Below, one piece after another: positions 48,541-56,712 of a DNA stretch of 58,045 nucleotides (the stretch's first letter is position 1; each line of letters begins with the position of its first letter). The DNA is from Actinospica acidithermotolerans (GTDB taxonomy: Bacteria; Actinomycetota; Actinomycetes; Streptomycetales; Catenulisporaceae): assembly GCF_018139625.1 (NCBI RefSeq), contig NZ_JAGSOH010000036.1:1-58045 (forward strand), given 5' to 3'. The position numbers and the translations under genes were made by a program. Below the pieces are notes generated by a model. That model did not search any database. It was not told the DNA's origin and was given only the letters and a program-made list of their open reading frames with translations.

Positions 48541-51500
48541 GTGGCAGACAACCCTTATCTTCGATTCCCACACCTGTCCGGCAACCTCCTGACATTCGTC
48601 GCCGAAGACGACGTCTGGCTCGCCCCGCTGGAGGCGGCGCGGGCGGACGGCGCCCGGGCCTGGCGGCTGACCGCCGACCGGACCCCGCCGGTCAGCCCCC
48701 GGCTCAACCCGTCGGGCACCCACGTGGCCTGGAGCGCGGCGCGGGAGGGCGCGCGCGAGGCCTACGCGGTCGAGGTGGACGGCGGCTCCGTCAAGCGGCT
48801 GACGCACTGGGGCAGCGACGGCTTCGAGACCTCCGGCGTGCGCGGCTGGCTCTCCGACACCGAGGTGCTCGTCACCGGCTGGCACCAGCACCACGCGGGC
48901 ATGCACACGTGGCCCTTCGCGGTTCCGCTGGACGGTCCCGCGCGCGAACTGCCGTACGGCTCCGCCGCCGACGTCTCGATCTCGCCCGAGGGCGCGGTGC
49001 TGGTCGGCACCTCGACCTACCGCGAGCCGGCCAAGTGGAAGCGGTACGGCGGCGGCACCGGCGGCAAGATCTGGTACTCGCCGGACGGCACGACGTACGA
49101 GCGCATCCTGACCGAGGTCGGCAACCACCTGGTGAACCCGATGTGGGTTTCCGGGCGCGTCACCTTCATGTCGGACCACGAAGGCGCGGCGGCGGTCTAC
49201 TCCGCACTGCCGGACGGCACCGACGTGCGCCGTCACACGGACCACGGCGCGTACTACGCCCGGCACGCGACGACCGACGGGACGCGCGTGGTCTACCAGT
49301 GCGCGGGCGACCTGTGGCTGCTCGAATCGCTCGACGCGGAACCGGTCAAGCTGAACGTGCAGCTCGGCGGCGTGCGGTCGGGGCGAGCGCCGTTCCCGGT
49401 GTCGGCGAAGTCCGCCCTGGGCGATTTCGCGCTCTGCAAGACGGGCCGCATCGTCACGGCCGAGGTGCGCGGCACGGCGCACTGGCTGCCGGTCGAGCAG
49501 GGGCCGGCCCGCGCGGTGCTCGACCAGCCGGGCGTGCGCGCGCGGATCCCGCTGATCCTGCCGGGGACCTCGACGGTCGTCTGCGTCTCCGACTCGGACG
49601 GCGAGGACGGCCTCGACATCATCCCGGCGAACGGCGGCGAACCGCGGCGCATCCTCAGCGGCGAGCTGGGCCGGGTGCTGGAGCTCGCGGCGTCGCCGGA
49701 CGCCAAGACCCTGGCCGTGGCCGGCGACGACGGCCGGGTCCTCACGGTCGACGTCGAGTCCGGTGCCGCGAGCGAGCTCTCCCGGAGCACGGTCGCCGAG
49801 GTCACCGGCCTGAGCTTCTCCCCCGACTCCGCGCTGCTGGCCTGGACCGAGGGCTGGGCGGCGGCCGAGGAGTTCCGGCACATCCGGCTCGCCCGGCTGG
49901 CCGACCGCGAGATCGTGGACGTCACGCCGAAGCGTTTCGACGACCACTCCCCCGTGTTCACCAAGGACGGCAAGTACCTCGCCTTCCTGTCCAACCGCAC
50001 CTTCGACCCGGTGTACGACGCGCAGCTGTTCGACCTCGGATTCCTGCCCGGCGTCCGGCCGTACCTGGTCACGCTCGCCGCCGACACCCCCTCGCCGTTC
50101 GCCCCCGAGCTCAACGGCCGCCCGGCCAAACCCGAGGGCAGGGACGGCAAGAAGGGCGGCGAGGAGGGCGAGGACGCGGCCGGGGACGCCGTCGAGCCGG
50201 TGCGGCTGGACCTCGAGGGGCTGGCGGCGCGCGTCGTGCCGTTCCCGGTGCAGGCGGGCAACTACCGCGCCCTCGCGGCGGCCGAGGACTCGGTGCTCTG
50301 GCTGGACGTGCCGCGCACCGGCGTGCTCGGCGAGAGCCTGGTCGGCGCGGAGGAGGAGCACCCCAAACCCGCGCTGCGGTCCTACAGCCTGGCCAAGCGG
50401 AAGCTGACCACGATCGTCGAGGCTCTGGACGGCTACGCGGTCTCCGGCAACGGAACCCGGATCGCCTACCGCAAGGACGGCGAGCTGACCGTCAAGGCCC
50501 ACGACGCCAAGGACGACGAGGACGCGATCACCGTCGATCTGGACCGCATCCGCGTGGTCGTGGAGCCGGTCGCCGAGTGGCGGCAGATGTACAGCGAGAA
50601 CTGGCGGCTGCTGCGCGACAACTTCTGGCGCGCGGACATGGGCGGCGTCGACTGGGACGCGGTCCACGCCCGCTACCTGCCGCTCGCGCTACGCGCCGGC
50701 TCGGCCGACGACCTGCGCGACGTGCTGTGGGAGGTCGGCGCCGAACTCAACACCTCGCACGCCTACGTCCGCGGCCCGGAAGGCGACCACTCCCCGGCCC
50801 ACAGGCAGGGGTACCTGGGTGCGGATCTGGCCCGGGGCGAGGACGGCGTCTGGCGGATCGCCCGGATCCTGCCGAGCGAGACCTCCGTCTCCCTCGGCCG
50901 GTCCCCGCTCGAGGCGCCCGGCGTCTCGGCGAAGGCGGGGGACGCGGTCGTCGCCGTCGACGGCCGGGCGGTCGATCCGGCGACCGGTCCGGCGGCGCTG
51001 CTCGTCGGCAAGGCCGACCAGCCGGTCGAGCTGACCCTTCGTCGGGAGGGCGAGGCGGACCGGAGGGTCGTGGTCGTGCCGTTGTCCACCGAGTACGGGC
51101 TGCGCTACTACGACCTGATCCGGTCCCGCCGCGCGAAGGTGCACGAGCTGTCCGGCGGACGGCTCGGCTACATCCAGGTGCCGGACATGATGTCGCAGGG
51201 CTGGGCCGAGTACCACCGCGACCTGCACGTCGAGCTGAGCCGCGAGGGCCTCGTCTTCGACCTGCGGGAGAACGGCGGCGGGCACACCTCGCAGCTGGTC
51301 ATCGAGAAGCTGACCCGCAAGGTGATCGGCTGGGACGTCTCCCGCCGCAGCGAGCCGACCTCGTACCCGACCGACGCCCCGCGCGGCCCGATGGTGGCGA
51401 TCACCGACGAGTTCGCCGGCTCCGACGGCGATATCGGCACGAACGCCTTCAAGCGCTACGGCCTCGGCCCGGTCGTCGGCCAGCGCACCTGGGGCGGCGT

Positions 51501-51750
51501 GGTCGGCATCGACGGCAAGTACTCGCTCGTCGACGGCACCGGCGTCACCCAGCCGAAGTACGCGTTCTGGTTCGACAACGCCGGATGGGCAGTCGAGAAC
51601 CACGGCGTGGACCCGGACGTCGAGGTCGCCTACGCCCCGCACGACTACGCCGCGGGCCACGATCCGCAGCTGGCCGAGGCGGTGCGCCTGGCGCTCGAGG
51701 CCCTGGAGCAGCACCCTGCGGTAACCCCGCCGCAGATCCCGGAGGTCTGA
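48541..51750 (+). CDS. Tricorn-type protease (S41 family), second tandem copy
   Basis: 1069 residues with the same domain order as the upstream gene: two beta-propellers, C1, PDZ and the S41 catalytic domain. All catalytic residues are kept: Ser-His at 739-740 (NTSHAYV), Ser961-Asp962 (GSDGD) and Glu1019 (VENHG). The two proteins align along their whole length ([19 protein letters not shown] against [19 protein letters not shown]), so this is a gene duplication, not a fusion. A charged insertion (KKGGEEGEDAAGDA near 540) is specific to this copy. It converges on fabI through a terminator. Confidence 0.92.
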   Translation: MADNPYLRFPHLSGNLLTFVAEDDVWLAPLEAARADGARAWRLTADRTPPVSPRLNPSGTHVAWSAAREGAREAYAVEVDGGSVKRLTHWGSDGFETSGVRGWLSDTEVLVTGWHQHHAGMHTWPFAVPLDGPARELPYGSAADVSISPEGAVLVGTSTYREPAKWKRYGGGTGGKIWYSPDGTTYERILTEVGNHLVNPMWVSGRVTFMSDHEGAAAVYSALPDGTDVRRHTDHGAYYARHATTDGTRVVYQCAGDLWLLESLDAEPVKLNVQLGGVRSGRAPFPVSAKSALGDFALCKTGRIVTAEVRGTAHWLPVEQGPARAVLDQPGVRARIPLILPGTSTVVCVSDSDGEDGLDIIPANGGEPRRILSGELGRVLELAASPDAKTLAVAGDDGRVLTVDVESGAASELSRSTVAEVTGLSFSPDSALLAWTEGWAAAEEFRHIRLARLADREIVDVTPKRFDDHSPVFTKDGKYLAFLSNRTFDPVYDAQLFDLGFLPGVRPYLVTLAADTPSPFAPELNGRPAKPEGRDGKKGGEEGEDAAGDAVEPVRLDLEGLAARVVPFPVQAGNYRALAAAEDSVLWLDVPRTGVLGESLVGAEEEHPKPALRSYSLAKRKLTTIVEALDGYAVSGNGTRIAYRKDGELTVKAHDAKDDEDAITVDLDRIRVVVEPVAEWRQMYSENWRLLRDNFWRADMGGVDWDAVHARYLPLALRAGSADDLRDVLWEVGAELNTSHAYVRGPEGDHSPAHRQGYLGADLARGEDGVWRIARILPSETSVSLGRSPLEAPGVSAKAGDAVVAVDGRAVDPATGPAALLVGKADQPVELTLRREGEADRRVVVVPLSTEYGLRYYDLIRSRRAKVHELSGGRLGYIQVPDMMSQGWAEYHRDLHVELSREGLVFDLRENGGGHTSQLVIEKLTRKVIGWDVSRRSEPTSYPTDAPRGPMVAITDEFAGSDGDIGTNAFKRYGLGPVVGQRTWGGVVGIDGKYSLVDGTGVTQPKYAFWFDNAGWAVENHGVDPDVEVAYAPHDYAAGHDPQLAEAVRLALEALEQHPAVTPPQIPEV

Positions 51751-51781
51751 TCGGCTGGCCGGTCTGATCCGGCGAAGCGGA

Positions 51782-51813
51782 CGCCCCCGCCACGCTGCTG
51801 CGTGGCGGGGGCG
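51782..51813. terminator. Bidirectional terminator between the tricorn pair and fabI
   Basis: A 13-bp perfect stem (51782-51794 with 51801-51813, arms CGCCCCCGCCACG and its complement) encloses a CTGCTG loop. Confidence 0.85.
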
Positions 51814-51835
51814 CTCGGCGCTCGGGTTCGGCGCG

Positions 51836-52603
51836 TCAGACGGCGATGGCGTGCAGGCCGCCGTCGACGTGGATGACCTCGCCGGTCGTCTTCGGGAACC
51901 AGTCGGACAGCAGCGCGATCACGCCGCGGGCCGCCGGCTCCGCGTCGGTCAGGTCCCAGCCGAGCGGCGCGCGGCCGTCCCAGACGCCCTCGAACCGGTC
52001 GAAGCCCGGGATCGAGTTCGCGGCCATGGTCTTGACCGGGCCGGCCGAGATCAGGTTGCTGCGGATGCCCTTGGCGCCGAGGTCGCGGGCCACGTAGCGG
52101 TTGGTCGCCTCCAGGGCGGCCTTGGCGACGCCCATCCAGTCGTAGCCGGGCCACGCCACCTGCGCGTCGAAGTCCATGCCGACGATCGAGCCGCCGCGCT
52201 CGCCGAACAGCGGCAGCGCCGCCATCGCGAGGGACTTGTAGGAGAAGGCCGAGACCTCGAACGCGGTCTTGGCGGACTCGGCCGGGGTGTTGAGGAAGTT
52301 GCCGCCGAGCGCGTCCTGCGGGCCGAAGGCGATCGAGTGCACGACGCCGTCGATACCGTCCACGTGCTCGCGGACGTTCGCCTCGAGGGCGGCCAGGTGC
52401 TCCGGGTTCGTGACGTCGAGCTCGATGACCGGGGCCGGCTTGGGCAGCTTGGCCGCGATCCGGTTGACCAGGCTGAGCCGGCCGAAGCCGGTGAGCACGA
52501 CCTCCGCGCCCTCCTCCTGGGCGAGCCGCGCGACCGAGAAGGCGATGGACGCGTCGGTGATCACGCCGGTGATCAGGATGCGCTTGCCGTCGAGAATACC
52601 CAT
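51836..52603 (-). CDS. fabI: NADH-dependent enoyl-ACP reductase
   Basis: FabI/InhA reduces trans-2-enoyl-ACP in type II fatty acid synthesis, in the cytoplasm. The 255 residues hold a Rossmann fold with the NADH motif ITGVITDASIAFSVA near 11-25, the catalytic Tyr154 and Lys161 (YDWMGVAKAAL, as in InhA), and MDFDAQVAWPG upstream of it. Length and motifs match InhA. It lies 6 bases after fabG, the order mabA-inhA of mycobacteria. It is the likely target class of isoniazid- and triclosan-like inhibitors. Confidence 0.95.
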   Translation of the reverse strand: MGILDGKRILITGVITDASIAFSVARLAQEEGAEVVLTGFGRLSLVNRIAAKLPKPAPVIELDVTNPEHLAALEANVREHVDGIDGVVHSIAFGPQDALGGNFLNTPAESAKTAFEVSAFSYKSLAMAALPLFGERGGSIVGMDFDAQVAWPGYDWMGVAKAALEATNRYVARDLGAKGIRSNLISAGPVKTMAANSIPGFDRFEGVWDGRAPLGWDLTDAEPAARGVIALLSDWFPKTTGEVIHVDGGLHAIAV

Positions 52604-52609
52604 GCTGAT

Positions 52610-53335
52610 TCAGTGCCCCATTCCGAGACCGCCGTCGACCGGGACGACGGCACCAGTGATGTACGCGGCCTCGGCGGAGGCCAGGAACTTGACGACGCCG
52701 GCGATCTCCTCCGGCTGCGCGTAGCGGCGCAGCGGCACGGCGTCGAGGATCTGCTTCTTGCGGTCCTCGCCGAGCTCGGCGGTCATCGCGGTGTCCACGA
52801 AGCCGGGCGCGACGACGTTCGCGGTGATCGAGCGGGAGCCGAGCTCGTGCGCGAGCGAGCGGGCCATGCCGACCAGGCCGGCCTTGGACGCGGCGTAGTT
52901 CACCTGCCCCGGCGAGCCGGACAGGCCGACCACCGAGGAGATGAAGATCAGCCGGCCGCGCTTGAGCCGCAGCATGCCCTTGGCGGCGCGCTTGGCGACC
53001 CGGAAGGAGCCGGTCAGGTTGGTGTCGAGGACGTCGGTGAAGTCCTGCTCGCTCATCCGCAGCACGAGGGTGTCGCGGGTGATCCCGGCGTTCGCCACCA
53101 GGATCTCGACCGGGCCGTGCGCGGCCTCGATCTCGGCGAACGCCCGCTCGACGTCCTCGGCGGAGGTGATGTCGCACTTCACGGCGAGCACGGAGCCCTC
53201 GCCCGCGGCCTTCAGCTCGGGCGGCTCGCCGGACCGGTAGGTCAGCGCGACCTTGTCCCCCTGCTCGGCGAACGCGGCGGCGATGGCGAGGCCGATGCCC
53301 CGGTTCCCGCCGGTGACGAGTACTGACCTGCTCAA
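52610..53335 (-). CDS. fabG: 3-oxoacyl-ACP reductase (MabA-type)
   Basis: FabG reduces beta-ketoacyl-ACP with NADPH in fatty acid elongation. The 241 residues include the short-chain dehydrogenase coenzyme motif VTGGNRGIGLAIA near 7-19, the NAG motif (NAGIT near 82-86), the catalytic Ser134, Tyr147 and Lys151 (SPGQVNYAASKAG), and VAPGFVDTAMT. The start is a TTG at 53335, chosen because homology begins there and GAGAGG lies about 8 bases upstream; no in-frame ATG or GTG is closer. It is co-transcribed with fabI. Confidence 0.95.
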   Translation of the reverse strand: MSRSVLVTGGNRGIGLAIAAAFAEQGDKVALTYRSGEPPELKAAGEGSVLAVKCDITSAEDVERAFAEIEAAHGPVEILVANAGITRDTLVLRMSEQDFTDVLDTNLTGSFRVAKRAAKGMLRLKRGRLIFISSVVGLSGSPGQVNYAASKAGLVGMARSLAHELGSRSITANVVAPGFVDTAMTAELGEDRKKQILDAVPLRRYAQPEEIAGVVKFLASAEAAYITGAVVPVDGGLGMGH

Positions 53336-53474
53336 GGTGGGGCCCTCTCTGACGTCGGTCCTGATCCCCTGCTGTCGTTTCCAGGGCTTACCGTACCGGC
53401 TCGGCGCGGCGACCTGCCCTAGCGGACCGTACAAAGAAACGCGGCGGTCGTTGATCCCCTCCGCCGCCCCGGTC

Positions 53475-53503
53475 TTAACGGGATCTTCGCGCGGATCTAG
53501 GCT
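53475..53503 (+). promoter_or_regulatory. Promoter of the DUF3099 gene, leaderless type
   Basis: TTAACG (53475-53480), a 17-bp spacer and TAGGCT (53498-53503) put the expected transcription start at the GTG of 53510. Confidence 0.55.
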
Positions 53504-53509
53504 GGGGGT

Positions 53510-53947
53510 GTGAGGCTCTCCATCTCGCGCCACCGACGCCACCAGCCCGCCTACGGGATCACCACGGCGGACGGCAGCCACCTCGACGAGGTCGCCCGCC
53601 GGCAGAAGCAGTACGCCGCCACGATGGGCTTCCGCGTGGTGGCGATCCTGGTCGTGGTCTTCGTGCCCGGACTCACCATCATGGAGCGGGTGATCCTGGG
53701 CCTGGTGGCCACGATCATCCCGTACGTCGCGGTGATCCGCGCCAACGGGGCGCCCACCCAGGATCCGGCGCCGACCAACCTGATGATCGGCGGGCCGCGG
53801 CAGGGCGAACTGCCCGGGCCGGAGCGCGGCATCGCCGGATCCGAGGGCGCGCGGGGAGGGGCGGATGATCAAGAACCGTCCGCCGAATGGGCCGCGGACG
53901 AGGACCCGGACGATGACTTGACGGAGCGTCAGCAGCACCGAGAGTGA
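53510..53947 (+). CDS. DUF3099-domain membrane protein
   Basis: 145 residues: an N-terminal cytoplasmic stretch, two membrane segments (about 40-56 and 62-77; VVAILVVVFVPGLTIMERVILGLVATIIPY in adjoining parts) and a hydrophilic C-terminal tail rich in Asp, Glu, Gln and Pro. The pattern TTADGSHLDEVARRQKQYAATMGFR near 18-42 (by its ends) is the DUF3099 signature of actinobacteria. The gene is typically next to fabG-fabI, as here, divergently at 174 bases. Function unknown. Confidence 0.8.
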   Translation: MRLSISRHRRHQPAYGITTADGSHLDEVARRQKQYAATMGFRVVAILVVVFVPGLTIMERVILGLVATIIPYVAVIRANGAPTQDPAPTNLMIGGPRQGELPGPERGIAGSEGARGGADDQEPSAEWAADEDPDDDLTERQQHRE

Positions 53948-54061
53948 TCGAAAAACCCGTTCTGGCCTGCGGAAACGCTACCGGCGCCGACGCGAGTGAG
54001 TTCACCGCAAGTCATATTGGTCTGGAGTTCACACCTACCGCCGGAGTGTGCCATACTTCTT

Positions 54062-54171
54062 ACGCACGCCTCGTTCCCCCGTCGAGGCGCTGCCCCGCAG
54101 GCGCCGCCGTCGACAGCCGCGCCTGCCGCGAACGGTCGGCATCCCCCCCGTGTGCCGACCGTTCGCCTTTT
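54062..54171 (+). ncRNA. Probable 6C RNA (actinobacterial small RNA)
   Basis: Two hairpins with cytosine-run loops, the definition of the 6C family, lie in the 315-base gap before moaA. Hairpin 1 pairs CGCCTCG (54067-54073) with CGAGGCG (54083-54089) around a loop with five C. Hairpin 2 pairs GCGAACGGTCGGCA (54128-54141) with TGCCGACCGTTCGC (54153-54166) around a loop with seven C and is followed by CTTTT, a natural terminator. A promoter lies upstream (TTCACA 54028-54033, CATACT 54052-54057). The first loop has five rather than six C. Targets are not known. Confidence 0.75.
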
Positions 54172-54262
54172 CCCCGATTGTGCGCGCTCTCAATGCGATC
54201 CGCCGTGCCCTCACCGCGATCCGCGCCGTTCCGCGCGCCCGGAGGCGGCCTTTCCGGCGTGC

Positions 54263-55270
54263 TCAGCCGCCGATCGCGGACATCGGCCGGACCGGCTGGA
54301 CGAAGTCCGGCTCGCCGATCCCGGCGCCGGCCTTCTTGCCCTGGAAGGCGACCCGCCACCGCTCGGCGATCTCCGAGTCCGCGGCGCCCCCGCGCAGCGC
54401 CGTGCGCAGATCGGACTCGTCGCGGGCGAACAGGCAGGTGCGCATCTGGCCGTCGGCGGTCAGCCGGACCCGGTCGCAGTCCCCGCAGAACGGCCGGGTG
54501 ACCGAGGCGATCACGCCCACCCGCGCGGGCCGCCCGTCGGGCGTCCGGTATCCGGCGACCAGCCAGGTCTCGGCCGGAGCGGTCCCGCGCGCCTCGGCGC
54601 CCTCGGGTACGAGGTCGAACTCGGCGGAGAGCTGCTCGAGGATCTCGTCGGCGGTGACCATCTTCTCCCGGTCCCAGCCGTGCTGCGCGTCCAGCGGCAT
54701 CTGCTCGATGAAGCGCAGCTCGCAGCCGCGTTCCAGGCTCCAGCGCAGCAGATCCGCGGCCTCGTGGTCGTTGACCCCGCGCATCAGCACCGTGTTGATC
54801 TTCACCGGGCCGACGCCGGCGGAAAGCGCGGCGTCGATCCCGGCGATCACCCGGTCGTGCCGGTCCCGGCGGGTCAGGGTGCGGAACAGCTGCGGGTCGA
54901 GGGTGTCCAGCGAGACGTTGACCCGGTCAAGGCCCGCCGCCTTCAGCGGCTCGGCGAGCCGGGCGAGGGAGACGCCGTTGGTGGTCAGCGACAGGCGCGG
55001 CCGCGGCGCGAGCTCGGCCAGCCGGCCGATCAGGCCGGGCAGGCCCGGCCGGATCAGCGGCTCGCCGCCGGTCAGCCGCACCTCGCGGATGCCGAGGCGC
55101 TCGACGCCGATGCGCACCAGGCGGACGATCTCGTCGTCGGTGAGCACCTCTTCGCGCGGCAGCCAGGGCAGCCCCTCCGCCGGCATGCAGTACGTGCAGC
55201 GCAGATCGCATTTGTCCGTCACCGAGACGCGCAGGTCGGTGGCGGTGCGTCCGAAGCGATCTACCAGCAT
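54263..55270 (-). CDS. moaA: GTP 3',8-cyclase, molybdenum cofactor synthesis
   Basis: MoaA is a radical SAM enzyme that converts GTP to the first molybdopterin intermediate. The 335 residues carry both Fe-S sites: the N-terminal C21-x3-C25-x2-C28 (CDLRCTYC) and the C-terminal C262, C265, C279. GTGGEPL-type SAM contacts appear as LTGGEPLIR near 66-74. The extreme C-terminus ends SAIGG, the double-glycine tail required for activity. The ATG at 55270 has no clear ribosome binding site. It implies at least one molybdenum enzyme in the host. Confidence 0.96.
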   Translation of the reverse strand: MLVDRFGRTATDLRVSVTDKCDLRCTYCMPAEGLPWLPREEVLTDDEIVRLVRIGVERLGIREVRLTGGEPLIRPGLPGLIGRLAELAPRPRLSLTTNGVSLARLAEPLKAAGLDRVNVSLDTLDPQLFRTLTRRDRHDRVIAGIDAALSAGVGPVKINTVLMRGVNDHEAADLLRWSLERGCELRFIEQMPLDAQHGWDREKMVTADEILEQLSAEFDLVPEGAEARGTAPAETWLVAGYRTPDGRPARVGVIASVTRPFCGDCDRVRLTADGQMRTCLFARDESDLRTALRGGAADSEIAERWRVAFQGKKAGAGIGEPDFVQPVRPMSAIGG

Positions 55271-55336
55271 GGCTCCAGCCTAGTCCCTGCCGGCAGCCGC
55301 ATCACGTGCCCGGCGTCCAACGCCGGTCTTCGGCGT

Positions 55337-56569
55337 TCAGCGCTTGTATACGGCCACGAAGTCTCGGCTGCTCGGCTGGTAGTAGCGGTCCGCCGGCTGC
55401 GTGAAATCCCACAGCTTGGTCGGCGTCGGGTCGCCGGCGCTGGTACCCGTGACGGTGTAATACATGTACGACGTCCAGTCGGCGTTGATGTCCAGCTCCA
55501 TCGCGTTGACCGCGCCGGCCTGCTTGAGCAGCTTGGCGAGCGTGTCCACGGACAGGTCCTGGCCGCCGACGTAGACGATGTCGCCCTTCGCGGTGATCCC
55601 GACGCCCGAGCGCGGCACGAAGAACGCGTTGTTCACGGTCACGCCCCACTTCGTGCCGGAGCCGGAGTTGCCCGCCGCCTGGACCTGGCCGTTGTCCACC
55701 AGCAGGCTCAGATTCTGCCGCACGCTCACGACCTGCGGCGTCATCGTCAGATCCCGGCCCCACTCGCCGATCTTGAGCGAGCCGTCCTTGTAGAACACCT
55801 CGGAGGCCTTGCCGTCCACCAGGGCGCGGACCGTCTTCCCGTCCTGGTAGTAGCCGCTCAGCGAGTCGTTCGGGTTGACCTTGAAGCCGCCGTTCCAGGT
55901 CGCGATGAGGTTCGTGCGGGAGCCGGCCGGGATGTCGTCCGGCGTGGAGAAGGTGCCGCCCGGCTGCTGCGAGCCCGGGTGCAGCTGGAAGGTCATGGCC
56001 TTCTGGTTCATCCACGCGACGTAGGCGAGCTCGGAGGTGTGCTCGGCGTCGGGGCGCAGGCCCGCCCACTCGAGGATCGGCACGCCCGCGGAGTCGCTCA
56101 CCGCGGGGTGCCAGACGCCCTCGTCCTGGACGGTGCCCGAGGCCAGCGGCGGGATGTTGGCCGGCAGTTCGTCGCGGGCCGCCTGGGCGGGTGAGATCGT
56201 GGCCCCCTGCAGCGTCTTGACCTGCTGGTTGCTCAGCTTTCCGCCGGTCGGCGGCGCCTTGTAGGTCTCGTTCTCCAGCCAGGTCACGGCCCAGCTGAGG
56301 TGGTGGTCGCGGCCCCACTCGGCGACGCGTGCCGCGACGGTGTCGGAGCCGGCGTACGTCAGGTACGGCTCGATGGTGTAGCCGACGTACCCGAGCACCA
56401 GCACGAGGACGAGCGCGACTGCTCTGAATATTCGGCGGCGGATCTTCCGGCCGCGGGTCATCGGCTTGTGCGCCTTGCGCGGGCTCTTGCCCTTGCGCCG
56501 GTTCACGCGCGGGGCCGGAACCGTCAGGTCCCGGTCCGCGCTGCGGGTCACGCCCTTCCCATCCGCCAT
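55337..56569 (-). CDS. Phosphodiester glycosidase (NAGPA)-domain exported protein
   Basis: 410 residues: a very basic cytoplasmic N-terminus (about 1-47), a membrane anchor or signal segment near 48-68 (RAVALVLVLVLGYVGYTI), then an extracytoplasmic NAGPA-type domain. Signature segments are ATWNGGFKVNPND near 222-234, GVTVNNAFFVPRSGVG near 309-324 and AVNAMELDINADWTSYMYY near 352-370. Bacterial members occur on the cell surface and may process phosphodiester-linked sugars of cell-wall polymers. ATG 56569 is preferred to a start at 56620 because GGGAGA precedes it. Confidence 0.82.
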   Translation of the reverse strand: MADGKGVTRSADRDLTVPAPRVNRRKGKSPRKAHKPMTRGRKIRRRIFRAVALVLVLVLGYVGYTIEPYLTYAGSDTVAARVAEWGRDHHLSWAVTWLENETYKAPPTGGKLSNQQVKTLQGATISPAQAARDELPANIPPLASGTVQDEGVWHPAVSDSAGVPILEWAGLRPDAEHTSELAYVAWMNQKAMTFQLHPGSQQPGGTFSTPDDIPAGSRTNLIATWNGGFKVNPNDSLSGYYQDGKTVRALVDGKASEVFYKDGSLKIGEWGRDLTMTPQVVSVRQNLSLLVDNGQVQAAGNSGSGTKWGVTVNNAFFVPRSGVGITAKGDIVYVGGQDLSVDTLAKLLKQAGAVNAMELDINADWTSYMYYTVTGTSAGDPTPTKLWDFTQPADRYYQPSSRDFVAVYKR

Positions 56570-56712
56570 GCGGCTGAATCTCCCGGCTCGACGACTGCTC
56601 GCTCCGCGGGAAGACGGCACGGGCCGCCCCGCGCGGCTTGTCCTATGCGGACAGACGTGCGGAGCGGCCCACCGGTTCCTGAAATCGTCTTAAGCTGTTG
56701 CAAAGGCGCTTT

